NCBI RefSeq assembly: GCF_013839515.1
Contig: NZ_JACDNQ010000001.1
Location: 146,691-210,690, forward strand
Direction: 5' to 3'
DNA length: 64,000 nucleotides
Source: Natronomonas salinimetallica
GTDB lineage: Archaea > Halobacteriota > Halobacteria > Halobacteriales > Haloarculaceae
Shown here: positions 36,590-45,502 of the stretch, piece after piece
Layout: each line of letters opens with the position of its first letter
Position numbering within the stretch: position 1 is the stretch's first letter
Made by a program: the position numbers and the translations under genes
Notes under the pieces: generated by a model
What the model saw: only the letters and a program-made list of their open reading frames with translations
The model's database searches: none
Told to the model about the DNA's origin: nothing

Positions 36590-37603
36590 ATGCCCTACGA
36601 TCGGCTCCCGCGGCATCTTGCGACCTCGGACTCGCCGACGGTCACGACGCTCCCGGACGGGAGCATCGACCACTACTGTTCGGTCTCCGGCGGCGCTGAA
36701 GCGCTCGAGACACGGGCGTCGTTCGCCCGCGGGATCCTCGGCGACCGAAGCTCCTTCGGGTTTCACGTCGAGACGACAGAACCTGGCGGGCAGGCGGTCA
36801 ACGCCGCGAAACAGCTCCACGGGCTTGGCGGGGACGTGACCTGTTATGGCCACCTTGAGGACCCCGTCTTCGAGCCGCTACCGTTCGAGACGGTTTCGAT
36901 GGGTGATCCCTCGACTGTCTACGTCCTCGAGTTCGCCGACAGGGACGTCATGTTCGTCGACGACTCGGCGCTCACGGACTGGACGCTGGAGGAGATACGA
37001 CGCGTCGGCGGTCTCCCGGACGTACTCCACAGCGACGCGGTCTGTTGTAGCAACTGGACGTCCGCGTCCGGCTTAGAGGCCGCGTTTCATCGGCTGGGGA
37101 CCGAGGAGGCGGGACGGGTTCCGTTCGTGTTCGATCCGGGAGACGTGGTCGGCAACAGCCCCGACAGGATGGAGGCGTTACACGACGCACTCGCCGCCCT
37201 ACAGAATACGTTCGACGTGGTTTACAACGGGAACCGGGAGGAGGTCCGGGCGACGGCCGATCCCCTCGGGGCCTTCGAGTCCGACATCGAACGCCTCGCT
37301 GCGATCCGGGAGGCGACGGGCATCACGGCCGCCGTCATGCACGCTCGCGACGAGGCCGCCGTCGCGGCGGGCGACGGGCGGACGCGCGTCGAGAACTACC
37401 GCGCTCTCAGCCCCGAGCGCCACACCGGGGGCGGCGATCGGTTCAGCGGGGCGTTGACCCACGCGCTGGCGTGTGGGTGGGACTGGGACGTCGCGCTGGC
37501 GTGTGCGAACGCCTGTGCGACGTACTACGTCGAGTCGGGGGAGACCGGCACCGCCGCCGACGTCGCACGCCTCGTCGAGGAACGGCCGGCCGCCGGTCCG
37601 TGA
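36590..37603 (+). CDS. PfkB-family carbohydrate kinase (ribokinase superfamily)
   Basis: The 337-residue protein has the substrate-binding PGGQAVNAAKQLHGLGG (about residues 65-81) and the C-terminal signature GGGDRFSGALTHALACG, which contains the catalytic aspartate. The usual GAGD is GGGD here. Substrate may be a sugar or nucleoside. It is probably a single gene; its 3' end lies in a 27-bp tandem duplication. Confidence 0.85.
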   Translation: MPYDRLPRHLATSDSPTVTTLPDGSIDHYCSVSGGAEALETRASFARGILGDRSSFGFHVETTEPGGQAVNAAKQLHGLGGDVTCYGHLEDPVFEPLPFETVSMGDPSTVYVLEFADRDVMFVDDSALTDWTLEEIRRVGGLPDVLHSDAVCCSNWTSASGLEAAFHRLGTEEAGRVPFVFDPGDVVGNSPDRMEALHDALAALQNTFDVVYNGNREEVRATADPLGAFESDIERLAAIREATGITAAVMHARDEAAVAAGDGRTRVENYRALSPERHTGGGDRFSGALTHALACGWDWDVALACANACATYYVESGETGTAADVARLVEERPAAGP

Positions 37604-37643
37604 CGCGAGAGATCGGCCGCCGGTCCGTGACGCGAGAGATCGG
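37590..37643. repeat. 27-bp tandem duplication spanning the pfkB-type stop codon
   Basis: Two identical 27-bp units lie at 37590-37616 and 37617-37643. The first contains the gene's stop codon, the second repeats the same end just downstream. The 86-bp palindromic element starts 21 bp further on. Confidence 0.9.
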
Positions 37644-37664
37644 CCGGTCGAGCGCCGATCGGAT

Positions 37665-37750
37665 CTATAGTAGAGACCGGAAGACGATACACACTCGACC
37701 GCACGGCGGCAGTGCGATCGACGTGTGAATAGTTGCGATGTTCACTATAG
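37665..37750. mobile_element. 86-bp palindromic dispersed element, copy 1
   Basis: The element begins CTATAGTAGAGA and ends in CACTATAG, so the ends are inverted. The middle has an inverted repeat around CGACCGCAC and GTGCGATCG. Its length and sequence match the copies at 44779 and 59114. It lies between a kinase gene and a universal stress gene, both intact. It may be a MITE-like remnant or a structured RNA. The rest of the gap to 37862 shows nothing else. Confidence 0.8.
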
Positions 37751-37862
37751 CGCTCGTCGGTGATCCGTTGGACCGATCCGTCTCATACTGCCAGCCGTAC
37801 GTCTGTCGAGGATCCCGCCACTCGGGATGACGAATATCGTCAGGAAGTAACAGCCGGCAGCG

Positions 37863-38294
37863 TCAGTCCTCGTCCGCCCGCACCGTCATAACTGGACACG
37901 TCGCGGTTCGAACGACTTTCTCGGCGACACTCCCGAGCAGGTACCGATCGACCCCGCGCCGACCGTGTGTCCCCATCACGACCAGATCGACGTCGTGCTC
38001 GTCGACGTAGTCCAGAATCCGTCGGTACGGCGCTCCCCCGGCGATCGATCCCCGGATCGATTCGAGGCCCGCGGCCTTCGCTTCGGCCCGGGTGTCCTCG
38101 AGTATCCGTTCACCCTCCTGTTCGAGCTCCTCCAGAAGCTCCGGGGTTCCGGTCTCGACGGTGGGGGCGGTCTCCTCGATGACATAGAGGACGTGTAGCG
38201 TCGCCTCGTACGTCAGCGCGTGGTCGATAGCGTGCCCGAGCGCCGCGGCTGCGCCCTCGCTGCCGTCGGTCGGGAACAGGACGTCATCGTACAT
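37863..38294 (-). CDS. Universal stress protein (UspA family)
   Basis: The 143-residue protein starts [20 protein letters not shown] and has the nucleotide-binding pattern [32 protein letters not shown] word at about 24-31 nt upstream of 38294 suggests a leaderless transcript. It is a second, diverged paralogue of the gene at 31507. Confidence 0.9.
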   Translation of the reverse strand: MYDDVLFPTDGSEGAAAALGHAIDHALTYEATLHVLYVIEETAPTVETGTPELLEELEQEGERILEDTRAEAKAAGLESIRGSIAGGAPYRRILDYVDEHDVDLVVMGTHGRRGVDRYLLGSVAEKVVRTATCPVMTVRADED

Positions 38295-38430
38295 ACGCGT
38301 AGATAGCGGGCACCGATGATAAAAGGGACCCGTGGAATTCGGCGATCGGATGCCCGAGCGTACGTCGGAGAGACCGATCCGACGACTGCTGTGAACGGTG
38401 CGGGTTTCGCTTCGACCGTTCCGAGGCGGT

Positions 38431-38601
38431 TCACCCGTCGTCCGACGGCTCGTTTCGGAGCCGGTCCCAAAGCCACAACACGAGCAACAACGGGGCAGCC
38501 GGCAACAAAAGCGCCATCGCGCCGATCCCGATGACGAGATCGAGGAGTTTGTTGCCGACGGACGTCTCCTTCGACGTGACCGGCGTTACGGTGTCTTCCA
38601 T
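38431..38601 (-). CDS. Small membrane protein, function unknown
   Basis: The 56-residue protein starts MEDTVTPVTSKETSVGNKLL and has one long hydrophobic segment (LDLVIGIGAMALLLPAAPL and on) followed by WDRLRNEP. The ATG at 38601 was chosen because the upstream part is arginine-rich shadow sequence. It stands divergent from dnaJ. Confidence 0.68.
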   Translation of the reverse strand: MEDTVTPVTSKETSVGNKLLDLVIGIGAMALLLPAAPLLLVLWLWDRLRNEPSDDG

Positions 38602-38702
38602 GTGCGGGCTACAGCGTCGTCCGTCATAACCGTGACGCGTCCGCGGCCGGGAGTCGCGACCCGTTCTTTTCAAGTGTCTCAACCGTCTAGACACGGTAAC
38701 GA

Positions 38703-39845
38703 ATGAGCGAGGACTTCTACTCGGCACTCGGCGTCTCCCGTGACGCGGGCGAAGACGAGATCAAACAGGCGTATCGAAAGAAGGCCGCCGAGTACCACCC
38801 GGACGTCTCCGACGATCCGAACGCTGACGAGAAGTTCAAGAAAGTAAAGAAAGCAAAGGAGGTGCTCTTGGACGACGAAAAGCGCCGGATGTACGACCAG
38901 ATGGGCCACGAGCGCTTCGCGGAAGCCGAAAAGCGCGGCGCGACCGATGCCGACCGCGGTGCCGGCGGCATGGGCGGGATGGGTGGTGCCGGCGGTATGG
39001 GCGGAATGAACGACATCTTCGAGCAGTTCTTCGGCGGTGGCGGCTCCCGGTCGCGGTCCGGCCCCCGGCAGGGCTCGGATCTCAAAACCCGGCTCCGGAT
39101 CGATCTGGGGGACGCCTACGAGGGCGTCACGAAACAGCTAACCGTTACCCGTCCCGAGCGCTGTCCGGACTGTGACGGTGCGGGCCACCCACCCGACGCC
39201 GACTCACGCACCTGCTCGGCGTGTAACGGTCAGGGACAGCGGACGACGGTGCGACAGACGCCGCTCGGACGCGTCCAACAGACCGAGACCTGCTCGCAGT
39301 GTGGCGGCGAGGGAACGATCCACTCGGAGACGTGTTCGACGTGCCGCGGTGACGGACAGGTCCGGAACGAGGCGACGCTGCAGGTCGAAGTGCCCGCGGG
39401 CATCCGGGAGGGCCAGACGCTCCGGATGGAACGTGAGGGGGCCCCCGGCGAGAACGGCGGCCCGAACGGCGATCTCCTGGTCGAGATACGGATCGACGAC
39501 CACGAACTGTTCGAGCGCGACGGCGACGATCTCCGGCGGCGTCACCCGGTTTCGTTCCCACAGGCGGTCTTCGGCGACACCGTCGAAGTGCCGACCCTCG
39601 ACGGTACCGTCGAGATGGACGTCCCGGCCGGGACCCAAAGTGGCGAGACGTTCCGCCTGCAGGGCAAGGGAATGCCCCGACTGCAGCGTCGTGGCTACGG
39701 CGACATGTACGTCCAGGTCCGGATCGTTACGCCGGAAGCCCTCAACGAGGAGCAACGCGAGGCCCTAGAAGCGTTCGCCGAGGCAGGCGGCGAGGACATC
39801 GACGTCGAGCAGGGCTTCTTCGAGAAACTAAAACAGAGCTTCTGA
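38703..39845 (+). CDS. dnaJ: Chaperone DnaJ
   Basis: This is a full-length type-I J protein of 380 residues: J domain with HPD (EYHPDVS, residues 32-34), Gly/Met-rich linker (GGMGGMGGAGGMGG), four CxxCxGxG zinc motifs (CPDCDGAG, CSACNGQG, CSQCGGEG, CSTCRGDG), and the C-terminal substrate-binding domains. It stimulates DnaK. dnaK and grpE are not in the window, so it is probably a separate transcription unit here. Confidence 0.95.
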   Translation: MSEDFYSALGVSRDAGEDEIKQAYRKKAAEYHPDVSDDPNADEKFKKVKKAKEVLLDDEKRRMYDQMGHERFAEAEKRGATDADRGAGGMGGMGGAGGMGGMNDIFEQFFGGGGSRSRSGPRQGSDLKTRLRIDLGDAYEGVTKQLTVTRPERCPDCDGAGHPPDADSRTCSACNGQGQRTTVRQTPLGRVQQTETCSQCGGEGTIHSETCSTCRGDGQVRNEATLQVEVPAGIREGQTLRMEREGAPGENGGPNGDLLVEIRIDDHELFERDGDDLRRRHPVSFPQAVFGDTVEVPTLDGTVEMDVPAGTQSGETFRLQGKGMPRLQRRGYGDMYVQVRIVTPEALNEEQREALEAFAEAGGEDIDVEQGFFEKLKQSF

Positions 39846-39930
39846 TCGACGACACCGGCCCGATTACGGTGGGGGCCGCCACGATCGAGTGAGCTGTTCC
39901 GCGTCTGGCGTACGTGGGCGAGGTACACCG

Positions 39931-39999
39931 AGTCAGGGTGTTGAATATGCCGGACTCAGGGTGTCGAATATGCCGGACTCAGGGTGTCGAATCATGCGG
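39931..39999. repeat. 23-bp tandem repeat between dnaJ and the globin gene
   Basis: Three units (39931, 39954, 39977) share the core CAGGGTGTCGAAT; the third has an extra C in ATCATG. They lie in the convergent region between two gene ends. Confidence 0.9.
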
Positions 40000-40026
40000 A
40001 CCGCTCCGTCGGGACACCGATCCCTA

Positions 40027-40452
40027 TCAGCGCGCCCCGGTTCCGCCCTCACTGCGTGCTCCGTTCTCGTCGCCGCCACCGTCCCCATCGGGTCGCGCCA
40101 GCAGCTCCGCCTCGTATTTCGCCACCGCTTCGACGACAGTCCGTGCGTCCTCGTCCGGAACGTCGAACTCGTCGAGACTCTCCTCGAGGATGCCGACCGC
40201 CCGCTCGACGTGGGCGGGCGTAAGCGGGACGTGGAGGTGAGCCTCCCGGACGGGTGCGGCGTCGTACGTCTCCGGCCCGCCGGCCGCCTCACAGAGGAAA
40301 TCCGTCTGCGTCCGCTGAAGTGACTCCAGATCGGCCGTCTCGAAGAACGGCCCCAGTTTCTCGTCGGCCACCAGTCGGTCGTAGAACTCGTCGACGACGG
40401 CGCGTATCCCCTCGCGCCCGCCGAGTCGGTCGTACAGAGTCGTCTCGGTCAT
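40027..40452 (-). CDS. Group I truncated haemoglobin
   Basis: The 141-residue protein has the globin start TLYDRLGGREGIRAVVDEFYDRL, the FFETADLESLQRTQTDFL segment, and a proximal-histidine region REAHLHVPLTPAHVERAV. The 2-on-2 fold is expected to bind O2 or NO. The last 25 residues are a Gly/Asp-rich tail. It is a single gene. Confidence 0.9.
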   Translation of the reverse strand: MTETTLYDRLGGREGIRAVVDEFYDRLVADEKLGPFFETADLESLQRTQTDFLCEAAGGPETYDAAPVREAHLHVPLTPAHVERAVGILEESLDEFDVPDEDARTVVEAVAKYEAELLARPDGDGGGDENGARSEGGTGAR

Positions 40453-40586
40453 ATCGGAGCGTTCTGTACATCCGAATAAAACGGTTGTGTCCTCCCGGCC
40501 GCCGAGCGGGGCTGTCGGGGCTCCTCACGTGGGCGATACCGGCCCGGAGAGAGCCGACGGTACGTACCGAACGGTGACCGCCAGTA

Positions 40587-41579
40587 TCAGAACCGAACGT
40601 CGAACTCGCCGCCCGGATCGCCGAATCGGGCGGCGATTCCGGCCCCGAAAGCGTAGGCGACGCCCTCGGCCCCGCCTCGAAGCCGCGCTGTGATCCCGAT
40701 CGAAGGCTCGAGTTCTTTGATTTCGACGTCGCTACCGAGTCGCTCTTCCAGGCGCGTCTCGACGTCCTCTCGCGTCCCGAGGGCGTCGACGAGCCCCCGC
40801 TCCGTGGCCTCCTCGCCGAGAAAGACCTTCGCTTCGGTCTCCCTGAGGGCGTCGGCATCCGTCCCCCGTTCCTCGGCGACGGTCTCGACGAACTGGTCGT
40901 AGTAGTCGTCGACGATCCCCTGGAGGTACTCTCGCTCCTCGTCGGAGAGATCGTTGAACGGTGCGCCCGCCTCCTTGTACTCGCCCGCCGTCAACTGTTC
41001 GTACTTCAGGCCGACCTTCTCCAGCAACTCGGTGGCGGTCACCCGCGACCCCCGGACGCCGATGGAGCCGACGATACTCCCTTCTCGTGCCCACAGCTCG
41101 TCACAGCCGCTCGCGATCCAGTAACCGCCGCTGGCGCAGACGTCGGTCGCGTACGCCACCGTCGGACCGTCGAAGGCCTTCGCCGCGAGACGGATGTCGT
41201 CGCTCGGGACGACCGCTCCGCCCGGGGTGTTCAATTTGAGTACGAGCGCGTCGGCGTTGTCATCGTCGTCCGCCCGTTCGATCAGTTCGACGACGTCGTC
41301 GGCTCCGGCCGAGCCGGGCGAGGGGACCGCCCCCCCGCCGTCGCGGGTGATCGGCCCCTCGATCGCGACCTCCGCGGCGTTGTAACCGGGGAAGACGCTC
41401 CGTCCGAACGCGCCACCGATGCGGAGGCCCCCGATGGCCACGACGACGGCGAGTACGACGCCGAGCAGTTCGGCCGTCCCGTTCGGTATCTCAACGAACA
41501 AAACCCAGCCGATGGCGGCCGCGATCGCGACCGCTCCGAGTCCGATTCCGAGACGTCCAACGGTCTTGAATCCGTCCAT
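40587..41579 (-). CDS. sppA: Signal peptide peptidase SppA-type serine protease (S49)
   Basis: The 330-residue protein has two N-terminal membrane helices (about residues 8-55). The S49 motifs are VLKLNTPGGAV, the serine site in CASGGYWIASGCDEL, and the lysine region LKYEQLTAGEYKEAGAPF. It cleaves residual signal peptides in the membrane. The ATG at 41579 is preferred over a TTG four codons earlier, because a CTTAAC word is 26-31 nt upstream. A 24-bp repeat begins at the edge of that TATA word. Confidence 0.9.
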   Translation of the reverse strand: MDGFKTVGRLGIGLGAVAIAAAIGWVLFVEIPNGTAELLGVVLAVVVAIGGLRIGGAFGRSVFPGYNAAEVAIEGPITRDGGGAVPSPGSAGADDVVELIERADDDDNADALVLKLNTPGGAVVPSDDIRLAAKAFDGPTVAYATDVCASGGYWIASGCDELWAREGSIVGSIGVRGSRVTATELLEKVGLKYEQLTAGEYKEAGAPFNDLSDEEREYLQGIVDDYYDQFVETVAEERGTDADALRETEAKVFLGEEATERGLVDALGTREDVETRLEERLGSDVEIKELEPSIGITARLRGGAEGVAYAFGAGIAARFGDPGGEFDVRF

Positions 41580-41604
41580 CGAGTTCGACAACGGTCCGAG
41601 CCCT

Positions 41605-41681
41605 GTTAAGTGCTTGAGGCCCCGGCCGGTGGAGTGCTTGAGGCCCCGGCCGGTGGAGTGCTTGAGACCCCGATCGGCGAC
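41605..41681. repeat. 24-bp tandem repeat at the sppA promoter
   Basis: Units at 41610-41633 and 41634-41657 are identical and a third (41658-41681) has diverged. The first begins where the TATA-like word (41605-41610) ends, so the repeat occupies the BRE and upstream promoter region of sppA. Confidence 0.9.
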
Positions 41682-41730
41682 GTACCCGGGGCTGCGACCG
41701 CGCTGGGTGGCACGGACACGCCGGGGGCGA

Positions 41731-41913
41731 TCAGACCCCGACGCCTTCCTCGGAAAGCCCGATCAGTAACGTCCCGGCGGTCATCGCGACGGCTGCTACG
41801 GCGGCGGCGATGCCGGGGACGGGCGAGCCGAGAAGCCCCGAAGCGAAGATGAGGACGCTGCCGACGCCGAGCGCGATCGCCCCGAGAACGAGCTTCTGCG
41901 TACCTGTTGGCAT
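41731..41913 (-). CDS. Small two-helix membrane protein, function unknown
   Basis: The 60-residue protein starts MPTGTQKLVLGAIALGVGSV and has two hydrophobic segments with a short GSPVPG turn. It ends with EEGVGV. It lies upstream of sppA in the same direction. I do not recognise a family. Confidence 0.65.
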   Translation of the reverse strand: MPTGTQKLVLGAIALGVGSVLIFASGLLGSPVPGIAAAVAAVAMTAGTLLIGLSEEGVGV

Positions 41914-41980
41914 ACCGCCGACTCGGTAGTTTGATACCATAAGTGCTGTGGAAACCATCCGGACGATGCGAACGCTTTGG

Positions 41981-42046
41981 AGGATGTGGGACGGCAATCC
42001 GGAGGATGTGGGACGGCGGTCCGGGGGATGTGGGACGGCGGTCCGG
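41981..42046. repeat. 22-bp tandem repeat upstream of the PUA-domain gene
   Basis: Three units (41981, 42003, 42025) have the core GGATGTGGGACGGC; a fourth diverged piece follows. They lie between divergent genes, about 100 nt upstream of the PUA gene. Confidence 0.9.
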
Positions 42047-42145
42047 GGGATACGGGGCGATCGGAGGTGTTCGCGGCCTCGCCCGAGGAACCCGCTGTGG
42101 CGTCCGGGTCGAAAGGCGTATTCGCCCCCCGGCGTACGATCGGGT

Positions 42146-42604
42146 ATGGCAAGCGACATCGACGCGCTCCGGACGGTCGCCGACTACCAGTTCGGGGCCG
42201 GGGCCGGGCGGGCGCTCTTCGACGGTGACGTCGTCATCCAGCGGACCGGATCCGGCCGCCCACAGCAGATCCTCGCCGACGGAGAGCGGGTCGTCTCCTA
42301 CGGGACCGACGGCCGGTTCACGCTCGGCATCGCCGGCGGACGTCGGCTGCAATCGGCGCTTTCGTCCCCGGCGTACCGCGTCGTCGTCGGCGACGACAGC
42401 GAGCCGTTCGTCCGCGAGGAGCGAAACGTCTTCGCGAAGTTCGTCCGACACGTCGATCCGCAGGTCCGACCGGGCGACGAGGTCATCGTCGAACACGAGC
42501 GCGGCGAACTCATCGCCGTCGGGCGGGCGGAGCTCTCGGCGGACGCGATGGCCGATTTCGATACCGGCATGGCCGTCAAGGTTCGAAACGGCCGGCCGGC
42601 GTAG
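42146..42604 (+). CDS. PUA-domain protein
   Basis: The 152-residue protein has a helical N-terminal part (residues 1-70) and a C-terminal PUA RNA-binding domain (RNVFAKFVRHVDPQVRPGDEVIVEH and LIAVGRAELSADAM). It resembles the free C-terminal part of archaeosine tRNA-guanine transglycosylase-type proteins. A role in RNA modification is inferred only. The ATG at 42146 gives MASDIDALRTVADYQFG. Confidence 0.78.
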   Translation: MASDIDALRTVADYQFGAGAGRALFDGDVVIQRTGSGRPQQILADGERVVSYGTDGRFTLGIAGGRRLQSALSSPAYRVVVGDDSEPFVREERNVFAKFVRHVDPQVRPGDEVIVEHERGELIAVGRAELSADAMADFDTGMAVKVRNGRPA

Positions 42605-42694
42605 CGAACATCCGGCCTCGGGCTCCCGCCACACGATATCATCCGCGGATATCGAGGCCCGAGTATATTATCGTGGCCGGCGATGGTTCCTGAC

Positions 42695-43183
42695 ATGACC
42701 TCCCGACACCCCGCCGACGGACCCGCTGACGAACTCGTTTCCCGGCTCGATCGAACGGCCGTCGGTGGTGACGTCGATATCGATCTCGGCGCGGCGATCG
42801 AACGGTTCGGTCTCGTCGATCTCGCCTGTGAGACGCGCTGTGGCAGCGGCGAACCGATCGAGGGCCACTGGCGGGGTATCGAACTCGTCGAGGTCCTCGG
42901 GGATATCGATCCCGACGCGACACACCTCCTCGTCGAATCGGAGGACGGGTTCCGCGTCTGTGTCCCGGTCGCGGACGCGGTCGAGGGGATCCTCGCCGTC
43001 GACCGACTCGATACCGAGTTCTCCCCGGAGGGGCTCCCGCGGCTCGTCTCGCCGTCGCTTTCGGGGACACGGCTCGTCCGCCGCGTCGCCACCATCGAGG
43101 GCACACGGCTCTCGGGGTCCGCCGATCCCGCGGCCTACGAGGAGCTGTTGCCCGGAGAGACACCGCGAACGGAGCGTCCGTGA
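42695..43183 (+). CDS. Probable molybdopterin-dependent-oxidoreductase-like domain protein
   Basis: The 162-residue protein has features of the sulfite-oxidase-fold domain: LACETRCGSGEPIEGHWRG with a cysteine where the family holds its Mo-ligand region, and GIELVEVLGDIDPDATHLLVESEDGFRVCVPV. It is short and lacks the partner dimerisation domain. The ATG at 42695 was preferred to 42683 because TATATTA is 25-31 nt upstream. Cofactor binding is uncertain. Confidence 0.55.
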   Translation: MTSRHPADGPADELVSRLDRTAVGGDVDIDLGAAIERFGLVDLACETRCGSGEPIEGHWRGIELVEVLGDIDPDATHLLVESEDGFRVCVPVADAVEGILAVDRLDTEFSPEGLPRLVSPSLSGTRLVRRVATIEGTRLSGSADPAAYEELLPGETPRTERP

Positions 43184-43457
43184 CGTCCGCCCCGCGGTGA
43201 ACGCCAGACCCGCACCGCGTGCGCCGGTCTGGGAACCTCGGGGTCGTCTCCCGTCGTGAGACGGGGAGTGTCACGCCCCGGTATCCCTATCGGCGCTGGG
43301 TTCGGAGTCCCTCGTTGTTTTCCGACGGTCTCCACGACGGCCGACTCGATGGGGATGCCACCGAAGGACCGAACGGAACGACCGAGACTGTCCCACGAGG
43401 CCCTACACCGCGGAAAGAACATCAGGCTTTTTGCGCCGTCGGCCCCTCGATGGGGAT

Positions 43458-43850
43458 ATGTTCGGAGGAGGCGGCGGGTTGAACCCGCGCAAAATGAAGC
43501 AGATGATGAATCAGATGGGAATCGACCTCGAGGATATCGACGCCGAGGAGGTCATAATCCGCACGCCGGAGGAGGAACTCGTCTTTCACGACGCCGACGT
43601 CCAGCGGATGGACGCCCAAGGCGAGCAGACCTACCAGATCGTCGGCGAGCCCGATACCCGCCCGCGCGGCGAGGGGAGCACGTCCCCGGACGCCGAGGCC
43701 GACACCGGTGGGGAGACCGCCGTCGAAAGCGGATTCGACGAGGACGACGTCGAGATCGTCGCGATGCGAACCGGGGCGTCCGAAGAACGGGCCCGCGAGG
43801 CCCTCGAGGAGACCGGCGACCTCGCCGCGGCCGTCCAGAAACTCGAGTGA
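43458..43850 (+). CDS. nac: Nascent polypeptide-associated complex protein
   Basis: The 130-residue archaeal NAC has an N-terminal NAC domain ([20 protein letters not shown]...), an acidic linker, and a C-terminal UBA domain ([21 protein letters not shown]). It binds ribosomes and nascent chains as a homodimer. It is translationally coupled to the next gene by a 4-nt overlap (GTGA). Confidence 0.93.
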   Translation: MFGGGGGLNPRKMKQMMNQMGIDLEDIDAEEVIIRTPEEELVFHDADVQRMDAQGEQTYQIVGEPDTRPRGEGSTSPDAEADTGGETAVESGFDEDDVEIVAMRTGASEERAREALEETGDLAAAVQKLE

Positions 43851-44716
43851 CGGGTGAGAGCTCCGACGGGACCACGGCGGACTCCGAATCGGCGGACTCC
43901 GAATCGGCGGACTCCGAATCGGCGGACTCCGAATCAGCGGATCCCGAATCGGCGGATCCCGAATCGGCGGATCCCGAGAGCCGCGTGCTTGCCGTCCGCG
44001 GGTCCCGCGCGTTCTTGCTCGCGCCGGGTGAGACCCAGGAGACGGATCTGGGCGTCCTCGAACTCCCCGAGGACGTGACGCCCGGGACGGTCGTCGAGAC
44101 GCATCTGGACGAGGCCTTCGAGGTGCGGCGACTCCGCGGCCCGGACCTGTTCGACCACCTCGAACGCACCGGCGCGCCGATGATGCCCCGGGACATCGGA
44201 CTCGTGATCGGGCATACGGGCGTCGCCTCGGGCGATCGAACCCTCGACGCCGGGACCGGAACCGGCGTTCTCGCGGCGTATCTCGGCCGTCTCGGCGTCG
44301 GCGTGACGACCTACGAGCGCGACCCCGAGTTCGCCGAGGTCGCCCGCGAGAACATGTCGACTGCGGGCGTCTCCGACCTCGTCGACGTCCGAACGGGCGA
44401 TCTGACCGACGAACTCGACGAACTCGAAGGGGGGTACGACCTGCTCACACTGGACACCGGCGACGCGGCCGCCGTCGTCGGACGGGCCGATGATCTGTTG
44501 GCTTCCGGCGGCTTTATCGCCGTCTACTCGCCGTTCGTCGAGTCGGCCCGCGAGTGCGTCGAGGCCGCCAGGTCGGCCGGGCTCGCCGAAATCGAGACCC
44601 TAGAGACGATCCAGCGGCGGATGGACTTCGACGACCGCGGCTCGCGGCCCTCGACGGCCGGCGTCGGCCACACGGGGTATCTCGTCTTCGCCCGGTTTCT
44701 CCCCGACGTCGGGTGA
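43847..44716 (+). CDS. trmI: tRNA (adenine-N1)-methyltransferase TrmI
   Basis: The 289-residue protein starts at GTG 43847, overlapping the NAC stop. Residues 45-289 are the TrmI fold: [39 protein letters not shown] and the SAM motif [16 protein letters not shown]. It methylates A57/A58 of tRNA. The first 45 residues include the five-residue words ADSES (four times) and ADPES (three times), a repeat tail not found in the family core. Confidence 0.9.
   Translation: MTGESSDGTTADSESADSESADSESADSESADPESADPESADPESRVLAVRGSRAFLLAPGETQETDLGVLELPEDVTPGTVVETHLDEAFEVRRLRGPDLFDHLERTGAPMMPRDIGLVIGHTGVASGDRTLDAGTGTGVLAAYLGRLGVGVTTYERDPEFAEVARENMSTAGVSDLVDVRTGDLTDELDELEGGYDLLTLDTGDAAAVVGRADDLLASGGFIAVYSPFVESARECVEAARSAGLAEIETLETIQRRMDFDDRGSRPSTAGVGHTGYLVFARFLPDVG
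43877..43981. repeat. 15-bp in-frame tandem repeat in trmI
   Basis: Seven units of 15 bp encode [10 protein letters not shown] words near the N-terminus. The first four and last three form two sequence subtypes, which suggests successive duplications. Confidence 0.92.
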
Positions 44717-44778
44717 TCGCCCCCGGGCCAACCCGGATCTCTCACGCCACCACCGGCCGATCCGGATTCGTCCCCCCG

Positions 44779-44864
44779 CTATAGTAGAGATCGAAAGACA
44801 ATACATACTCGACCGCACGGCGGCCGTGCGGTCGATGTGTAACTAGTTGCGATGTCTACTATAG
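44779..44864. mobile_element. 86-bp palindromic dispersed element, copy 2
   Basis: The ends CTATAGTAG and CTACTATAG are perfect 9-bp inverted repeats; arm pairing extends to about 15 bp with one mismatch. The central stem CGACCGCACG / CGTGCGGTCG is perfect with a 5-nt loop, so this is the best-paired copy. It overlaps the last 22 bp of the membrane protein gene at 44843, supplying its final codons and stop. Confidence 0.85.
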
Positions 44865-45502
44865 TCGGGATCGAGCCGGACCCGACTGCCGACCCAGAGC
44901 AGCGTACCGAGAAGCGACGCGACCGCGAGCGGCACCATCCACTGCATCGCGGCTACGAGCCCCGCGGAGGCCTGCAGCCCGATGACGACGAGCAGTTGCG
45001 GGCCACAGCAGGCGAACCCGGAGAGGAGCCCCGGGACGCCGGCCGTAGCCCCCGCACCGGCCCCGATCCGGCAAGCGTCCGGTCCGCGCCAGGAGACGAC
45101 CGAAACGGCGAGCGTCACGCCGACGAGAAGCCCCAGCCCGACGCCGAGCGCGACGTTGACCGGCCGGAACAGATAGACGATCGGTCCGGCCTCGATTCGA
45201 GCGACGGCCTCGAAGAGAAACGGCGAGAGAGGAGTTAACGCGGTCGTGATCGGCTCGGAGACGACGAAGACGTCGAGGCCGCCGGGGCCGGTCGCGGTCA
45301 GGTCCCGCAGCGCCCAGAGGTACGTGAGCGAATACAGCCCCGCCACGAGGAGCAGGGTCGCCCGGCCATCGCGTCGCCGCAACGCGCCGCGGACGGCCAC
45401 GCCGGTTCGGGCGAACAGGCTTCGAATCCAGGTGATCGGCGCGGTCCGGGGGGTCGGCGCTTCCGGGCCGGTTTCCGTCCGTCCGTCGGTCGGCGTCGTC
45501 AT
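44843..45502 (-). CDS. Membrane protein with CCGP motif, partner of the DUF3179 lipoprotein
   Basis: The 219-residue protein has about five membrane segments. A conserved-looking GLLSGFACCGPQLLVVIG resembles the CC motif of metal-transport membrane proteins, but no clear family match is evident. It overlaps the DUF3179 gene by 4 nt, so both are probably co-translated. The C-terminal residues (DPDYSRHRN) and stop lie inside the 86-bp repeat element, so the original end of the gene may have been replaced. Confidence 0.75.
   Translation of the reverse strand: MTTPTDGRTETGPEAPTPRTAPITWIRSLFARTGVAVRGALRRRDGRATLLLVAGLYSLTYLWALRDLTATGPGGLDVFVVSEPITTALTPLSPFLFEAVARIEAGPIVYLFRPVNVALGVGLGLLVGVTLAVSVVSWRGPDACRIGAGAGATAGVPGLLSGFACCGPQLLVVIGLQASAGLVAAMQWMVPLAVASLLGTLLWVGSRVRLDPDYSRHRN

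Noticed and set aside
40575-40600. TGATACTGG near the sppA stop, like the 110-bp element end
   Set aside because: Only about nine of twelve end bases match and no partner end is found 110 bp away, so this is probably chance.
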